This document shows, piece after piece, positions 35,126-47,429 of a DNA stretch of 64,000 bases (within the stretch, counting starts at the first letter, position 1; each line of letters begins with the position of its first letter). A model generated the notes under the pieces. That model worked only from the letters and a program-made list of their open reading frames with translations. It made no database searches and was not told the origin of the DNA. The position numbers and the translations under genes were made by a program. The stretch comes from Dicyema japonicum (taxonomy: Eukaryota > Dicyemida > Rhombozoa > Dicyemidae), in contig RDEW01000015.1 in the NCBI GenBank assembly GCA_011109175.1, positions 514,310-578,309 on the forward strand, in the 5' to 3' direction.

Positions 35126-35345
35126 TGGGATTATTTGTTATTCTCCAAGGATCACTAGGTTAATAAAAAAATGTCTTAGCTAGTGATGCCTGTGGTCGAA
35201 CCCGGCGGGGAGTGACATCTTGAACCGTTCTCCACATAAATCCTCCATTTGCCAATATAGAAGGAGCTGATTTATAGGTTGGCCTCTGTCACGATTTTTT
35301 GTTGTCGTTCGAGTAGAAGTGCTTCAAGAATCATAGACTTGGAAT
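35126..35345 (-). mobile_element. 3' tail of the YADD-family LINE
   Basis: On the minus strand it holds GACAACAAAAAATCGTGACAG, the GAGAACGGTTCAAGATG block, CATCACTAGCTAAGACA and a final TATTAACCTAGTGATCC. It parallels the 3' tail at 41265-41500 block for block. The GAACGGTTCAAGATG segment corresponds to the GCTGTTCAGGATTCTCGAC segment of the longer copies. Confidence 0.6.
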
Positions 35346-35726
35346 TAAGAGTGATGACTTTGTCGTGACTTACTGGATTGTATTCAAATTGTGGATGAAA
35401 TAACGGGAAATGGTCATTACCACGATGCACTATGATAGGTCATAAAAACTGGTGGTTGATGATGATTAGGCATCCAGGGTTTCTTCCAAGAGTTTTTGAA
35501 CCGATCCTTAGGCTCATCATTCTCTTCACCGATGCTGACACTCAGTTTTTTACATTTTTGAAGAAAAAAGTCTCTGGTTAACCATGACTGTTGACTAGGA
35601 TAATCGTATTAAGGTGGATTATCGGTTTGATGTAGACGACAGGTAAACGTGATCGAGTCTTTTGATCGTTTGCTTTAATCCTCTTAAGAGTTGGTGGTCC
35701 TTTGAAAAATTTTTGTGGATAGAGGC

Positions 35727-35793
35727 ATAATACTTAATCATAGAATTAGTTGAGCAAAGCTTTACTTAATCATAGAATTAGTTGAGCAAAGCT
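35727..35793. repeat. 35-bp tandem duplication
   Basis: The 20-mer TACTTAATCATAGAATTAGT plus its continuation TGAGCAAAGCTT occurs twice in direct succession. Being nearly perfect, it is recent. Confidence 0.85.
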
Positions 35794-35799
35794 TCCTTG

Positions 35800-36210
35800 C
35801 ATCAAAAAGTTAGCGTATTTGATGGTTCTTGAGTCCAAGAATAGAAACAAGAAAATACATCCATATTGAGAGGATATGTATGTTGTCCAATTAAGTCGTG
35901 TCCGACCCTTGGAGATCTCATGAACGAGTTCCCTCCACTCTCCCGATCCGTTGCGATTTGGAGTAGCCTTGATATAGGCATTCTCGTGACGTCTTCCACC
36001 GTGGATAGCCACCGAGTCCTCGGTCGGCCAGGTCTTCTCTTCCCAGTAATATTGCTCAGCATAATGGTTCTTTCCAGTGAATCAGAGCGGACAATATGCC
36101 CAAAGAACGCCAATCTGTGTTTTACGATTCTTCCTTCTAGCGAAATGTCAGTCTCTACCCGTTTGAGAATTGAGAGGATAAAGACATTAAATTTAGTAGA
36201 GTAGGGCACT
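35800..36210 (-). mobile_element. RTE-like LINE, 3'-terminal RT fragment
   Basis: Open minus-strand frame 36209-35802 with RIVKHRLAFFGHIVRSDSLE, GKRRPGRPRTRWLSTVEDVT and a following LLQIATDRESW (the last part in a second frame), which is the typical extreme C-terminus of RTE/BovB-type reverse transcriptases. No catalytic motifs remain. Confidence 0.75.
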
Positions 36211-38303
36211 CCCAGGGGGTGCGAGATTTAGAAAATTTATAGTTAATTTTTTAAGAGGAAATATTTTTCAAATCATAAATCTATTATTTTTATAATTAAA
36301 GGCCCAAATGTTTATTATGTGAAGCTACACTAACGAGAATATGAAACCTTCCAAACTGGAGCAACACTTTCTAAATAAACATGGTGGATCTGATTATAGC
36401 CTCAATGATTTCGAATCTCTAAAGACCAAGAGAGCTCGACATGACTCGCAATTAACTCTTCCAAACTTAAGATTTATACATGGAATAAACCGATTTTGCT
36501 TGCCTATACTTGTAAAATGGCCTATAATATTGCAGTCTAAAAAGCCACATACAGTCGGAGTTGATTTGATAACACCATGTGGTTTGGATAATGGTCTCAA
36601 TACTCGGAACAGAGGCAAGACAAAAAATTGAATCATTGCCGCTATCAAATAATGTAATTCACAGTCGAATATATGAGTTAAGTCATGATATTTTGTCGTA
36701 AATTATTAGAGATCAAGTCCTTTCCATATATCTCTTCAGTTGGACGAATCAACTAATGTCTCTTATTGAGTCAACTAAATAATTCGAAGGAATGGATTTT
36801 GACTCCATTTTCGTATAATCTGAAAAGTATGTCAGAAGATCATGGAAGATCTGATTGATCTTCGAACAAACCTTGTACTACAAATAGAATTTCACAATTG
36901 TACAATGGAGGAGTTTTGGTGTTCAGTAGTGAAAATGTATCCACGATTATCTCAAACGGCTTTATTATTTTTGTCAGTTAGTTAAGTAACCCAGCCTCAC
37001 TAACTTGTAAAAGACCAGCAACTATTAGGTAAGACGCAGCAGATGTTGGTCGCTCCCATAGATCGGTCAGTTCCGGCATTGTGGAGAAACGTTGTGCCAA
37101 TTCATGACATTGAAATAGGTGATTTGTTGTCAGCACGTGGAGGTTGCAAAGGGGGCAGAATGTATCATATGTTGGTAGATATGGGTGGTGCCCACATCGT
37201 AGACGAGCTAGGTTTACTCGCACGTCACTTGAAAGAGAGAATTCTAATTGGTCTATTGGAGAGGGTGCCGCTGTAGTATTTTATTATCATCGAGTTTTCG
37301 GATGGTTCTCGTAGAAATAAAATCGTGTATCTGTTTCAGACGACTCCGATCATACGGGATGGAAGGGATGGATGATAGCATTCGAGACAGGTCACTGGTT
37401 GTCATAATAATTTTCCTTTTAGTGTGCCCCGAGAATTATTTTTTGAAAAGCTCTGTTCTAGACTGTTGGCTTGGGAGAGGAACTGCAGGGCTCTAATTTT
37501 CAGATGGTCTCCAATTGGAAGGATCTTTGACTCCCAATGTAGATGATCGACAGGAGTTGATCTGAGACATCAGTAAGTTTTGTACTTTTTGTAGTTTGTC
37601 AATAGAAGTAAGAGAGGCAGAGGTTGACCAGCAAGGGCTTGCATAGTTAATAGTTGTTCGAATGAATTGTTTATGATGGTTAGGGCTTCTTTGCTTTGGC
37701 CAAAGGAATGGCCTGACACAGCTTTAAGTATGTTGATTTTGTGAGAGGCCTTTGTAAATTGTTCCTCCACATGTTTAGAGAAAGTTAGTAGTTAGTCATA
37801 AATAATTCCAAGTATTTTGGGATGCTTCGTAACGGTGAGTGGTTGTCCATGAATTGTTGAAATTGGTTAAAAATTTAGTTGGCGGCGGTTGGACGTGAAT
37901 ACAGTGACGGTGGATTTCGATGGAGAGGGGGATAGGTGGTTTGCTCCAAGCCACTCTTTAAGAGTGTTCAAATGGATCTGATACATCCTTCGTTGACGTC
38001 TATGTCTTTAGAGGCAACAATCATGTCATCCGCATACAATAGGAGAAGTGTCTTGAATTGATTGGAATGTCTCTTAGGTGTAAGTTGAATAAGGTGGTAA
38101 TAAACGGAGCCTCGTGGAACTTCATTTGGAAGGAGGTTTAATTTAAAGTTTATTGTGTTTGATTGTTAAATTTTTTATTTTTTTATAGATTAGCAAACTT
38201 ATGGTTAAATAATAATAATATAATTAAAAATGTTCTTGGGGTGCGAGAGTTATGAAAAAATATTTAGGGGTGCGAGCTCTAAGAAGGTCAGGAAACCCTG
38301 TAG
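36205..38303. mobile_element. hAT transposon remnant with a LINE nested inside
   Basis: Coding remnants occupy 36300-36972. A BED-type finger begins PKCLLCEATLT, then (after a one-base shift) NMKPSKLEQHFLNKHG; next come KKPHTVGVDL, ESLPLSNNVIHSRIYELS, LDEST-like residues, and the hAT C-terminal dimerisation block EFWCSVVKMYPRLSQTALLF. This is the ZBED5/SCAN-like domesticable hAT type. The central catalytic region is deleted. Subterminal GGGGTGCGAG motifs occur at 36215-36224, 38238-38247 and 38267-38276, and CAGGGTTTCCTGACC on the minus strand marks a probable end at 38300. The YADD LINE at 36973-38160 lies between coding remnant and right end. Confidence 0.7.
36973..38160 (-). mobile_element. 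Jockey/CR1-like LINE (YADD family) inserted in hAT remnant
   Basis: Minus strand: PNEVPRGSVYYHLIQLT at about 38120, LLLYADDMIVASKDIDV at about 38030, the thumb with HVEEQFTKASHKINILK (37780), YKQFIRTTINYASPCWS-like residues (37660), and at 37223-36978 the C-terminal cysteine/histidine block LARLRCGHHPYLP, FCPLCNLHVLTTNHLFQCH. The end has GGGTTACTTAACTAACTGAC and AATAATAAAG. It keeps a C-terminal zinc-knuckle region the other copies lack, so it is either longer or another subfamily. Confidence 0.82.
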
Positions 38304-39216
38304 TAGAGATATGCCATAGTGAACAGAACAAGGTCGTCAGTTCAAGCATCTGGCTAATTGGCTACTAAAGATGCCCCAAATTCTCCTCCAACGAGTATAC
38401 AGTTTTTCAGAAGTGCCTTAGCTAACAAAAATCAGCAATCACGGCTAATAAATACATGAAAGTATTAGAATATTAATAAAATACAACTGATGGGTAGATC
38501 TCGAGCGATTTAATCGATATGTAAATTTGCTTATTAATCTCATTATCCGGTTTGGTATAAAAGGTCGAATTTTTACAGGAAAGAAAAACAAGTCAGCAGG
38601 GAACCAAACCTACGGTATCATCAGTATCATCCAAAAATATATTATTAATTGTACCCCGAGAACAAATAAATATATAATCAATTAGGGTTCCCTTGTGCCT
38701 CGAACTTGGTTAAGATTCCTCTTGTGCCATCCGACAGATCCGACAAACTACCTTCTTTTAGGCTCCCCTGTTCCGTGCTCTTTTTCGTAAGTTATCGAGA
38801 TTTTTTTGTGTGAGGAATTTACCATTGATTTTGTTAGGTCGTCATTGAAAACAACCGGAAGGGTTATTCTTGGCCTTATTCGGAATTTCTGGGATTCCTC
38901 TGTTGTCATCAATGACCACACGTATTCCTCCTGTGAAACGAGTCGACTCTACTAAGTTTATTATTTGATAATCTCCATGTGGCTGCATTATATATTTTCT
39001 ACCGTGTCGAGAACACGTGAGTAGGTGATTTAGTGTTACCATGAACTTTGAAATTTTTCATTTCATCATATTAAAATTTTGACTACGAATGTTTTGTAGA
39101 CCAAATTAATGATATAGATAATTAAAAAAATAAAATATAAATTTCACAAAAATTAATTTAAATATTTAAATCCAATAACAACAGCGTGGTTAATTTAATA
39201 GACGTAGTTGCTAAGA
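38304..39216. other. Intergenic DNA upstream of CCT8
   Basis: No gene supported. A minus-strand ORF at 38842-39042 contains LNHLLTCSRHGRKYI, which could be a scrap of a retroelement cysteine/histidine block, but it is too short to assign. The last 100 bases are AT-rich. Confidence 0.4.
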
Positions 39217-41123
39217 ATGTCCCTACGAGTTCCAGTTCCTCCTGGTTTAGAAAGAATGCTTAAGCAAGGATCCCAGGTATTCCTTCCAATTCATCACTGT
39301 ATAGCGGTACACTGGCCTTGAAGAAGGAGTATACAGAAATATAGAGGCCTGCATTGAAATGGGAAAGTATATAACCTCCACCTACGGACCCAACGGTAAA
39401 TGCCACGTATCATGGTAGGTCGGAGTAAAATGGTGATAAATTACCTCGAGAAACTCTTTGTAACCTCAGACGCTTCAACAATAATCAAGGAACTGGATAT
39501 TCAGCATCCTGCCTGCAAACTGATTGTTATGGCTGTACAGCACCAAGAAAGAGAGTGTGGAGACGGAACAACTGCGGTATTTCTACTGACAATCGCCTTA
39601 CTTCAGAGGGGAATGTCCCTACTGCGCTCAGTTTTGTTCTGTTTTAACCAAATAAGGGACTACCACTCAAAATGCTCATATCAGGGTACCAAGAGGCCAT
39701 GGATTTCATGCTGAAGACCCTGCCTGAGTTGGTAGTGGACTCTGTCGTGGATTTGAAAGACAGGAACGCAGTTGTTAAAGCCATAACATCTCCTATCTGC
39801 GCAAAACAGTGTGGATTGGAGTCCTTTATCTCAGGATTAGTCTTCGAGGCTTGCTGTAATTTTAGTTGATATAAATTAGCCACTATTCTGCCATCCTCCG
39901 GTTCGTTCTCCGTCGACAACGTCAGAGTCTGCCAAATTTTGGTATTTTTTCGTGCTTAAAACCCGCAAAGGGGAATGGCTTGCATTCATCTCATGTGGTC
40001 AAAGGAATGGTCTTCAAAACAGTCCCTGAGAGTTCCGTGGTGGAGGTCAGCGGGGCTAAGGTGGCGATTTTCACTTGTGCCTTCGACATTGGTCACACAG
40101 AGACAAAAGTGAGCATTCTTATTATGTCTAGGGGACCGTTTTGATAAAAACAGCTGATGATTTGATGAATTTTAGTAAAAATGAGGAGAATTTGATAGAA
40201 AAGGTATTAGAATGTTCTAATTTTAGCAAATTCAAGAAATTGTCTCCTCTGGATGCAACGTAGTGGTTTCTGTGGGAAAAGTCGGTGACATGCACAGACA
40301 TTTTGCCAACAAGTATGGACTCATGCTGGTGAGGCTCACAAGCAAGTTCGACATCAAACGTCTCTGTTCGGTAACTGGAGCAGTCCCAAATCCACGGATA
40401 GTATTTTTTGTGGTGACCCAAGGTTCCATTTGATCGAAAATCGATGGGAGTCTGTGATTTGGTGTATTTCGACGAGATTGGAAGCACTCAGGTTGTCGTC
40501 TTTAAACAGGGTTGATTTGTGACTGTCTTACGGGTAGATGCTGAGGACAGTTTGGTGTCAACTATTGTTTTGCGAGGGTCTTCTGATCACATGATGGTGG
40601 ACTTGGCAAAGGCTTTCGATGATGGGATCAACGCTGTCAAAATGTTAACCAGAAACGGTGACTTGTTACCAGGAGGCGGGGCTGTGGAGTTGGAGCTCGC
40701 TCACAGACTACAGTTGCTATCTAAGAATTGTCCTGGAGCGTTGGAAGAGGCTTCATTAGCTCTTGTGAGCTTAGTGAGGCAGATTGGTGAGAACGTGGGA
40801 GTTAATGGAACTGAATATGTGAATAAAGTGTTTGGAGAACATGTGAGAGGGAATCAGAATTACGGAATTATTGTTGAGGTTGGTAATGTTATGAATGTGT
40901 AGGGAGATTCTCTAAGTGTTAGTGATGTTGTGCAGGCCAATTTGTTTGACTTGTATGCTACCAAATATTGGGTTATTAAGAATGCTCTGGCGACTGCTAT
41001 TAGTATTCTTAAGGTGGACGAGGTTGAATTGTTTTTTGAGTGTAGATTATTATGTCTAAACCTGCGGGTGGACCAAAGCCAAGGGAAACGGGGACCAATG
41101 CTGTTAGAGATGAAGACGATTAA
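39217..41123 (+). CDS. CCT8: T-complex chaperonin subunit theta (CCT8)
   Basis: Subunit of the cytosolic TRiC/CCT ring that folds actin and tubulin using ATP. Twelve exons, eleven introns of 22-29 nt (first bases 39277, 39396, 39631, 39856, 39942, 40109, 40204, 40401, 40511, 40879, 41033). Splicing gives exactly 544 residues in frame; human CCT8 is 548. The start MSLRVPVPPGLERMLKQGSQ and GLEEGVYRNIEACIEMGK match the theta subunit. The equatorial ATP site TYGPNG and GDGTT is intact, KMVINYLEKLFVTSDA and QHPACKLIVMA are close to identical to theta, and the C-terminal ATP motif LPGGGAVELELA is kept. The tail is IIMSKPAGGPKPRETG, as in theta (IIMAKPAGGPKP). It is the longest gene here without any frame break, which argues that the locus is functional. 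Confidence 0.96.
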
Positions 41124-41264
41124 TTTCATTGTTTTTTCTTTCCTTCAATAAAGAGTGGCTCTTTTTTTAGATTTTAGTCGTTTTTCATTTTTCTAAAAGT
41201 TTTTGTGATTAACTTTTGGTGTCAGTTTTAAGCTATACAGTTGATTTGTGGAGAAAAATAAAGT

Positions 41265-41500
41265 TTATTGTTCCTCATTATTACCATCTAACTAAATGAT
41301 CCCTGACCGACAATGGAAGGTCGAAACTGGTGAACGGGCATCTTGAACTGTTCTCCGTAGAGTGCTCGGAGTCTCGTATCTCTTGTGGCATTTGAGGTAT
41401 TTGATAAAGGTATGTAGTGGTCCCTGCTTGGTGGGCTGCTTAACATCACGAATTTTTGTTGTCGTTAATTAGAAGTGCCTCATTATGTCACATAAAATTT
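41265..41500 (-). mobile_element. 3' tail of the YADD-family LINE
   Basis: On the + strand: CATCTAACTAAATGATCCCTGACCGACA, then GAACTGTTCTCCGTAG and TTTTTGTTGTCGTT. These parallel the end of the copy at 17270 and the tail at 35126. It begins about 140 bp after the CCT8 stop. Confidence 0.65.
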
Positions 41501-41519
41501 TTTTGAATTGAAATTATTA

Positions 41520-41720
41520 TAAAGACAAGTAAAACCAAACTAACTAACATCGTGATCATACGCGTTCCAGTAGAGCACTCATCTAGGGACAGTTATTTAG
41601 AGGACATTGTCCAGGAAGCTGAGGTTGATCACAGAACTCGTCGCCAGGGAGCGAAATATTTTTTCGGTTGAATAAAGAGATTGATCCTTTTGAATCCCGC
41701 GGGCCGCGTGTTTGGCATCC
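41520..41720 (-). repeat. Repeat A, partial copy
   Basis: AAACTAACTAACATCGTGATC, ACGCGTTCCAGTAGAGCACTC, AGGACATTGTCCAGGAAGC and CGCCAGGGAGCGAAAT match repeat A on the minus strand. It stops at GATCCTTTTGAATCCCG, so it lacks the terminal AGCCGCGTG block. Confidence 0.65.
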
Positions 41721-41984
41721 ATTTAGTCCAATATGTTGAGACAAAACTTACTTTTTTGTGACCAAAAAAGTAAATCTTCTCGAATTTGCCACTTTTTCGA
41801 AACTCAAGAAATGGATAAAACAATGATAACATAGGCTGACTGATCAAATTGGTGTTTGGCCTACAAGAAATTGATGCTAGACTCCCTAATCTAAATTCTC
41901 ATCGCTGTCATGGCGGATAGTGTATGATCCTCGGATTGATTGTTTCTTAAGTTTTGAACGGAGGCCTTTAGATTGATTTCTTTA

Positions 41985-42500
41985 TATGCAATATGAGTAT
42001 CTCTTCTGCCCTCAATTACGCAGTCCTACCCAAGGATGGCGCAGTGTAAGGAGTACCGGGCAAGAGGGCTGATGCTTATAGTTCGAATCCCACTTTTATA
42101 AATTTCGGTTGACTACGCATCTACGATGCTTTGGCATGACGAGTGACGCCGTCAGTTAACATTTCACTGCAGAACCAGACCGTCTAAAAGGGCATAGAAA
42201 CAAAAAAAAGAAGTGAAGAGTATTCCTTGGTTCTTTCCTTTATGATTAGTAATAATAACTGTTCTTTACTTTTAAATAAAATGTGTGTCCTGCCTGAGCG
42301 GAGTTATAGCTAATATGGCTCTGGGTAAAAGTGCAGTTTTTTACCCGAGGATGTTCTGTTTGTTCCACTCGCAGTTGAAACTTGCGCCTTCGACGCTCAA
42401 ATTCCTTGAGCGGATCTCGCTCGCTATCATGAGGGGAAATAGCCACGCAGTCAGGCTATCATATGACCTTCAGATTGATTGTTTCTTAATGTAATAAATT
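41985..42500 (+). mobile_element. 3' end of a YLDD/nuclease LINE, split by a SINE
   Basis: NYAVLPK at 42014-42033 and the continuation FYPRMFCLFHSQLKL at 42340-42385 are adjacent residues in the element at 1-2360 (YAVLPKNFLFVT...). The SINE at 42039-42341 separates them. The 3' UTR motif GGAAATAGCCACGCAGTCAG follows at 42433. Confidence 0.72.
42039..42341 (+). repeat. tRNA-derived SINE, full-length copy in a LINE fragment
   Basis: 303 bp flanked by TACCCAAGGATG (42027-42038) and TACCCGAGGATG (42342-42353), a 12-bp duplication with one mismatch. Head: GGCGCAGTG...AGTACCGGGC and the B box TAGTTCGAATCCCAC. Body: ACTACGCATCTACGATGC, TGACGAGTGACGCCGTCAG, CACTGCAGAACCAGA. 3' part: GTGTGTCCTGCCTGAGCGGAG. 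Same architecture as 22828-23137. Confidence 0.88.
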
Positions 42501-42549
42501 TTTTGAATATCAACAAACTTCACGTTGTTAAAATGCGACTTGAAAACTT

Positions 42550-42790
42550 CCTTGGTTGAGTCATATGGCTCAGTGTAATAAGTACGGACAAAAATTCAAG
42601 ATGTCTCATGTTCGAATTTCGCTGCTATCCATTCGGTTGAAGGTTCAACTCATCTACGATGCTTTGGGGTCGACAAGTGACACCGTCATCAGTGTTTCAT
42701 CACAGCGGAACTGGATTGTCTTCTGGGACTCACCAACAAAATGAACGAGAAGTCAATACTTTCAATGTCTTGGATATGCCTTTGATTAAT
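42550..42790 (+). repeat. tRNA-derived SINE, third copy
   Basis: B box ATGTTCGAATTTCGC, then GGTTCAACTCATCTACGATGC, AGTGACACCGTCATCAGTG, GCGGAACTGGATTGTCT. The 3' GTGTGTCCTGCC part is missing. Confidence 0.75.
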
Positions 42791-42869
42791 TAACATTGGT
42801 AATTTCACAACTTTTTAAATCTGCTCTTCTTCCGTGGTGTTTTCATTACTTAAACTTCCACTTAGACAG

Positions 42870-43110
42870 AACATACATTTATTTAAGAAGGAAAGAACAG
42901 TTATGCTAATTAATCGACGAATAAACCCAATACATAGAGAGTTTCCTTAACTTATTTTCTTTTTAGTTAAATGAGAGTCCCTGACGACAACTTCTGCAGT
43001 CGAATCACTGATGACGTCATCACCCGTCAATCCAAGAAGCATCGTAGAGATTCGAATCATGAACCATTTGAATTTGGTCCGACACTTATGATGCTGCCCC
43101 AATCCGAGTA
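42870..43110 (-). repeat. tRNA-derived SINE, inverted fourth copy
   Basis: On the + strand GTCCCTGACGACAACTTCTGCAGT, AATCACTGATGACGTCATCACC, AAGCATCGTAGA and GATTCGAATCATGAACC are the reverse complement of the SINE body. It lies next to the third copy in the opposite orientation. Confidence 0.65.
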
Positions 43111-43780
43111 CATACTTGTTTGACAAAAAATTTAAAAAACATATTTGATTTTGATATTTGCTCACGCGGAACAAACAAAACACAACAAAGAACGTTGGAA
43201 GCCTTGCTCAGAAAAGCTACGAACAATACTTCCCCCACTGTATTATGGAAATCGATAAGGAGGCTCAAGTGCTCTCCACATTTAATTGGACATCGAGCGC
43301 CACATCCAAATCCCAATGCCATTATGAAGTACTCATTAGTCATAAACCATATTCAAAAGACCTGGATGTTCGTTCTGGCAATGGTCGAAGGAATAAATGT
43401 ACCAACATGACTTTCTTCGACTCTTCAATGGTGGACTCAGTAATCAGAAAAATGAATAACTCGTCGTCCCGCGGTTCAGATGACATCTCCATTCTCGAAC
43501 TGAAACACTTGGGTTCTTCCGCGACGACCGCAATAACACAAATTTTCAACCTCTCAATAAACGAGAACAAGATTCCGTCAATATGGAAGAATCCCCTCGG
43601 ACCGCACATCAGACTATATAGGGACGCCTGCCCACGATATGAGAAGAAACTTTCCCCGCTGTGGAGATTAATCCAGGACTCCAAAACTAACCGCAGGAAA
43701 AGGACTGATGTGGACACCGGGATCACTTAGTTAGACGATAACTTTTATCATCTTTCTCGTGATTTCGGGGTTAATAAATA
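43110..43780 (+). mobile_element. YADD-family LINE with large internal deletion
   Basis: An open frame (43158-43730) holds the pre-RT/finger region: SVIRKMNNSSSRGSDDISIL, ELKHLGSSATTAITQIFNLS and NENKIPSIWKN. After KNPLGPHIRL it jumps directly to the extreme 3' end, with GGGATCACTTAGTTAGACG and TTAATAAATAAATTT. All catalytic motifs are gone, so it is a deletion derivative that could only move in trans. Confidence 0.8.
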
Positions 43781-44329
43781 AATTTTCTACTCTTGCTGAG
43801 GAAATTTCTTCTATGCTGGAATTTCTGGGTCGACTTGAGAATCTATGCTGGAATTTCTGGTATCATATGAAAACCTATATACTGACTGTAACGATTAAGA
43901 AAATAGCGGAGAGAATTCTAAATGGACTGAGATGAAGTGAGAATTGCGAACGACAATGAGAAGAAAGCTAAGTAACGCCTATTTCGAGGAACACTTCGAA
44001 GTTGGCCTGGACACCCAAAAATGTCTGATTAACAAACTATAACTTATTTTTTAAATCCATTTTAAAAATTTCTAAAAATCCTTCGTAAATTCAGTCTGAT
44101 TTCTTGATCTCAATATTTTCAGCCTTAATGAGAATAAAACTATCATTCAATATGGTTACTATTATAAAGCCGTTGATTCCATAAAGTCAATCCACGATAA
44201 AAAAAGCTATTTTCAATTTCTGAAAAAGGAATGAGAAATCGATTTTATTATGTCACGAACGAAAAGCGTGATTAGTAGGGAAATTTTTTATACAAGTTAA
44301 ATTTTGAAGTATAACACTTCAAAATAGCA
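43781..44329. other. Spacer with a short duplication
   Basis: GAATTTCTGGGTCGACTTG and TCTATGCTGGAATTTCTGG form a local repeat at 43810-43865 (ATGCTGGAATTTCTGG twice). Otherwise nothing supported. Confidence 0.4.
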
Positions 44330-44530
44330 TTATAGCATTTTTAAACCACAAAATATAGCACTTAAAAATTTTTAATTTTTGAAAAAAGAAACATTAAACC
44401 ATGTAAAGATTTCTAGTTAAGAGGCCACGACTGCAAAGGCGTTCCCACTGATCACCATCATTTCGAGCTTCTGCCTCAACCAGGCTCGCAACTCTTCGAA
44501 GCGAACCTTTTAACATTAGTGTTTTTGAAA
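44330..44530 (+). repeat. Dispersed repeat D, copy 1
   Basis: About 190 bp matching 47555-47730: AAACCACAAAATAT, AAAAATTTTTAATTT, GTTAAGAGGCCACGACTGCAA, GGCGTTCCCACTGATCACC and TTTCGAGCTTCTGCCT. No ORF. A weaker third relative may lie at 49735-49930. Confidence 0.65.
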
Positions 44531-44629
44531 TTTCTGTTTTTTCTCACTTTCGATTTTTTATTGCTCTCTCAACACTCAGGTATCCGTTTAAATCGTAAAT
44601 TGAGACTGATCTAATTTATTATTTATCGA

Positions 44630-45665
44630 TTATCTGAAGATACTCGCGGAGAAAGAAGATACGATGGTTAGAATGATGGAAGAGATTGATGATTATTTCG
44701 ATGTTTGGTAAACAAGAGAAGTTACTAAAAGTCGGCAACTAATCTTGAATCCATGAATAAAGTGAAATGTCTGGATGAACACGAAAGCTATCCTACCTCG
44801 GTGTTTTAGAGGACAAATAAAGTAATGTCATGAAGTCTTGAACACTACTGAAAATGTAAGATAGAGGATTATAAACTTAGTCGAACTAAATTGAGGAGGG
44901 GGTTACTTCGATAAGAGTGAGTGTATGTTGTATCAGTTTCTGACTGATATGGAAAGAAAATCGGATATTTCGCTAAGAAAAGATGGAATCTTGCGAGTCT
45001 TGAAAACAAAGAAAACGCATATGACCACGATCACTAGATTCCTATCTTTCAAGTACAAGATGGATCTAACTCAAGTTAATATAAAGACGTCTAAGACACA
45101 CCCAGTTCTATCAATTGTTACGACACAAGGAGTGGAAGTCCGAGTTGACACTTTCATCATGACTGACACCGAAGTGCAGCACAATAAACAAGATATTTTC
45201 GTGTATGACAAAATGAAAAATGAGATTGTGATTATACAAGTTGGAATCACCTCACAAGAAGCACTCATACATACAGAGGTGAAAAGCTACACAAGTATGA
45301 CATGCTCGCTAGAGAATGGAGCATGCTATACGAAGCTCCTGTGGTGTTGACATGGGACGGGTTTATCTCCACGTGCTATAGAAATCATTTGAAAACTCTG
45401 TCGATTGATGTGCCAATAAGAGATTATATTCAATCGGTCGTGTTAAGAAAACATTGGAAAGTATTATTGTGGAGCACAAACATGGAGTCAAGACACCAAT
45501 TGAGGAAATTCTTTACGCGTCGAGGTGACTGGAAGAGCGGGCAACTCATTGGAGAAGAGGTGGACCACAGTCAGAGGAGGGAGTGGAAGTCAGGTGGATG
45601 GTTGGTGAAGATCCTCGTAAAAGAAAAAAGATATGTCTAATTATAGTTAATATTATTTATTTAAA
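44630..45665 (+). mobile_element. R2-like FIDD element, 3' half (RT end to nuclease)
   Basis: 44640-44900 is the RT end in several frames (EDTMVRMME..., SLMKVKCLDEHESY-like). Then an open frame 44925-45350 has RKDGILRVLKTKKTHMTTIT, GVEVRVDTFIMTDTEV and NKQDIFVYDKMKNEIVIIQV followed by GITSQEA. A second frame to 45640 has VLTWDGFISTCYRNHL and DYIQSVVLRKHWK. The nuclease PD pair of the copy at 19500 is QD here, so the catalytic proline-aspartate motif is altered. The CCHC block is deleted. The tail TCTAATTATAGTTAAT is close to the family's TAAT end. Confidence 0.82.
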
Positions 45666-45713
45666 AAATAATTAACCGACGAATAATAAAGGTCAGAGAC
45701 AAGAGAAATATTA

Positions 45714-46790
<1,077 letters not shown>

Positions 46791-46859
46791 CTCGATCTTT
46801 CAGTGATGATGATATGGCGAGAATGTCCTTTCAAAAACAACGAAAATATCACAAAATTA

Positions 46860-47429
46860 AAAATCATCCAATCGTTAGATTTTACATAAATTTATAGTAA
46901 TTTTAATGTGAAAGTCGTTATCAGTGGTCGATTATTAATAGCCTCGTCATCAAATTATTGTTTTGGGTGAAATGAAATTGAAATTACTTTTTAATTGAAT
47001 ATTTAATGTCTGCTCCCAAAGTGTTAGAAATTAGTACGCAGCGCATTCCTTCTTACGATTTGTATTGAACTGTGGTCAATCAGCCATCCCTCTTCTCGGC
47101 TGTCCTCATTTTTCCTACCAACAACCCGATAGCACGTAGGAATGAAAGCAATTTGGGACATTGAATATTCAACACCTATGCTTATGAGATTCATTAAAAT
47201 TGTCTTTTGCGACTTTATTACGGTCTTTCTTAAAACTCGTCGATTATACGTAACTGAAGAAACTGTGGTCGCAATTTTAATAATTTAATGTTCCCAATAA
47301 AATTTGTCTAAAAATAATTTAAATATGAAAAAGGCTCAGGTAATCTATTAAAATTTAAAGGCTATATTCTTAAGCTTATAGGAGACGAAAATGACAGACA
47401 AAGAAATTGATATTTCAATAAAAATAGAG
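46860..47429. other. AT-rich spacer
   Basis: No supported gene or repeat. Confidence 0.4.
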
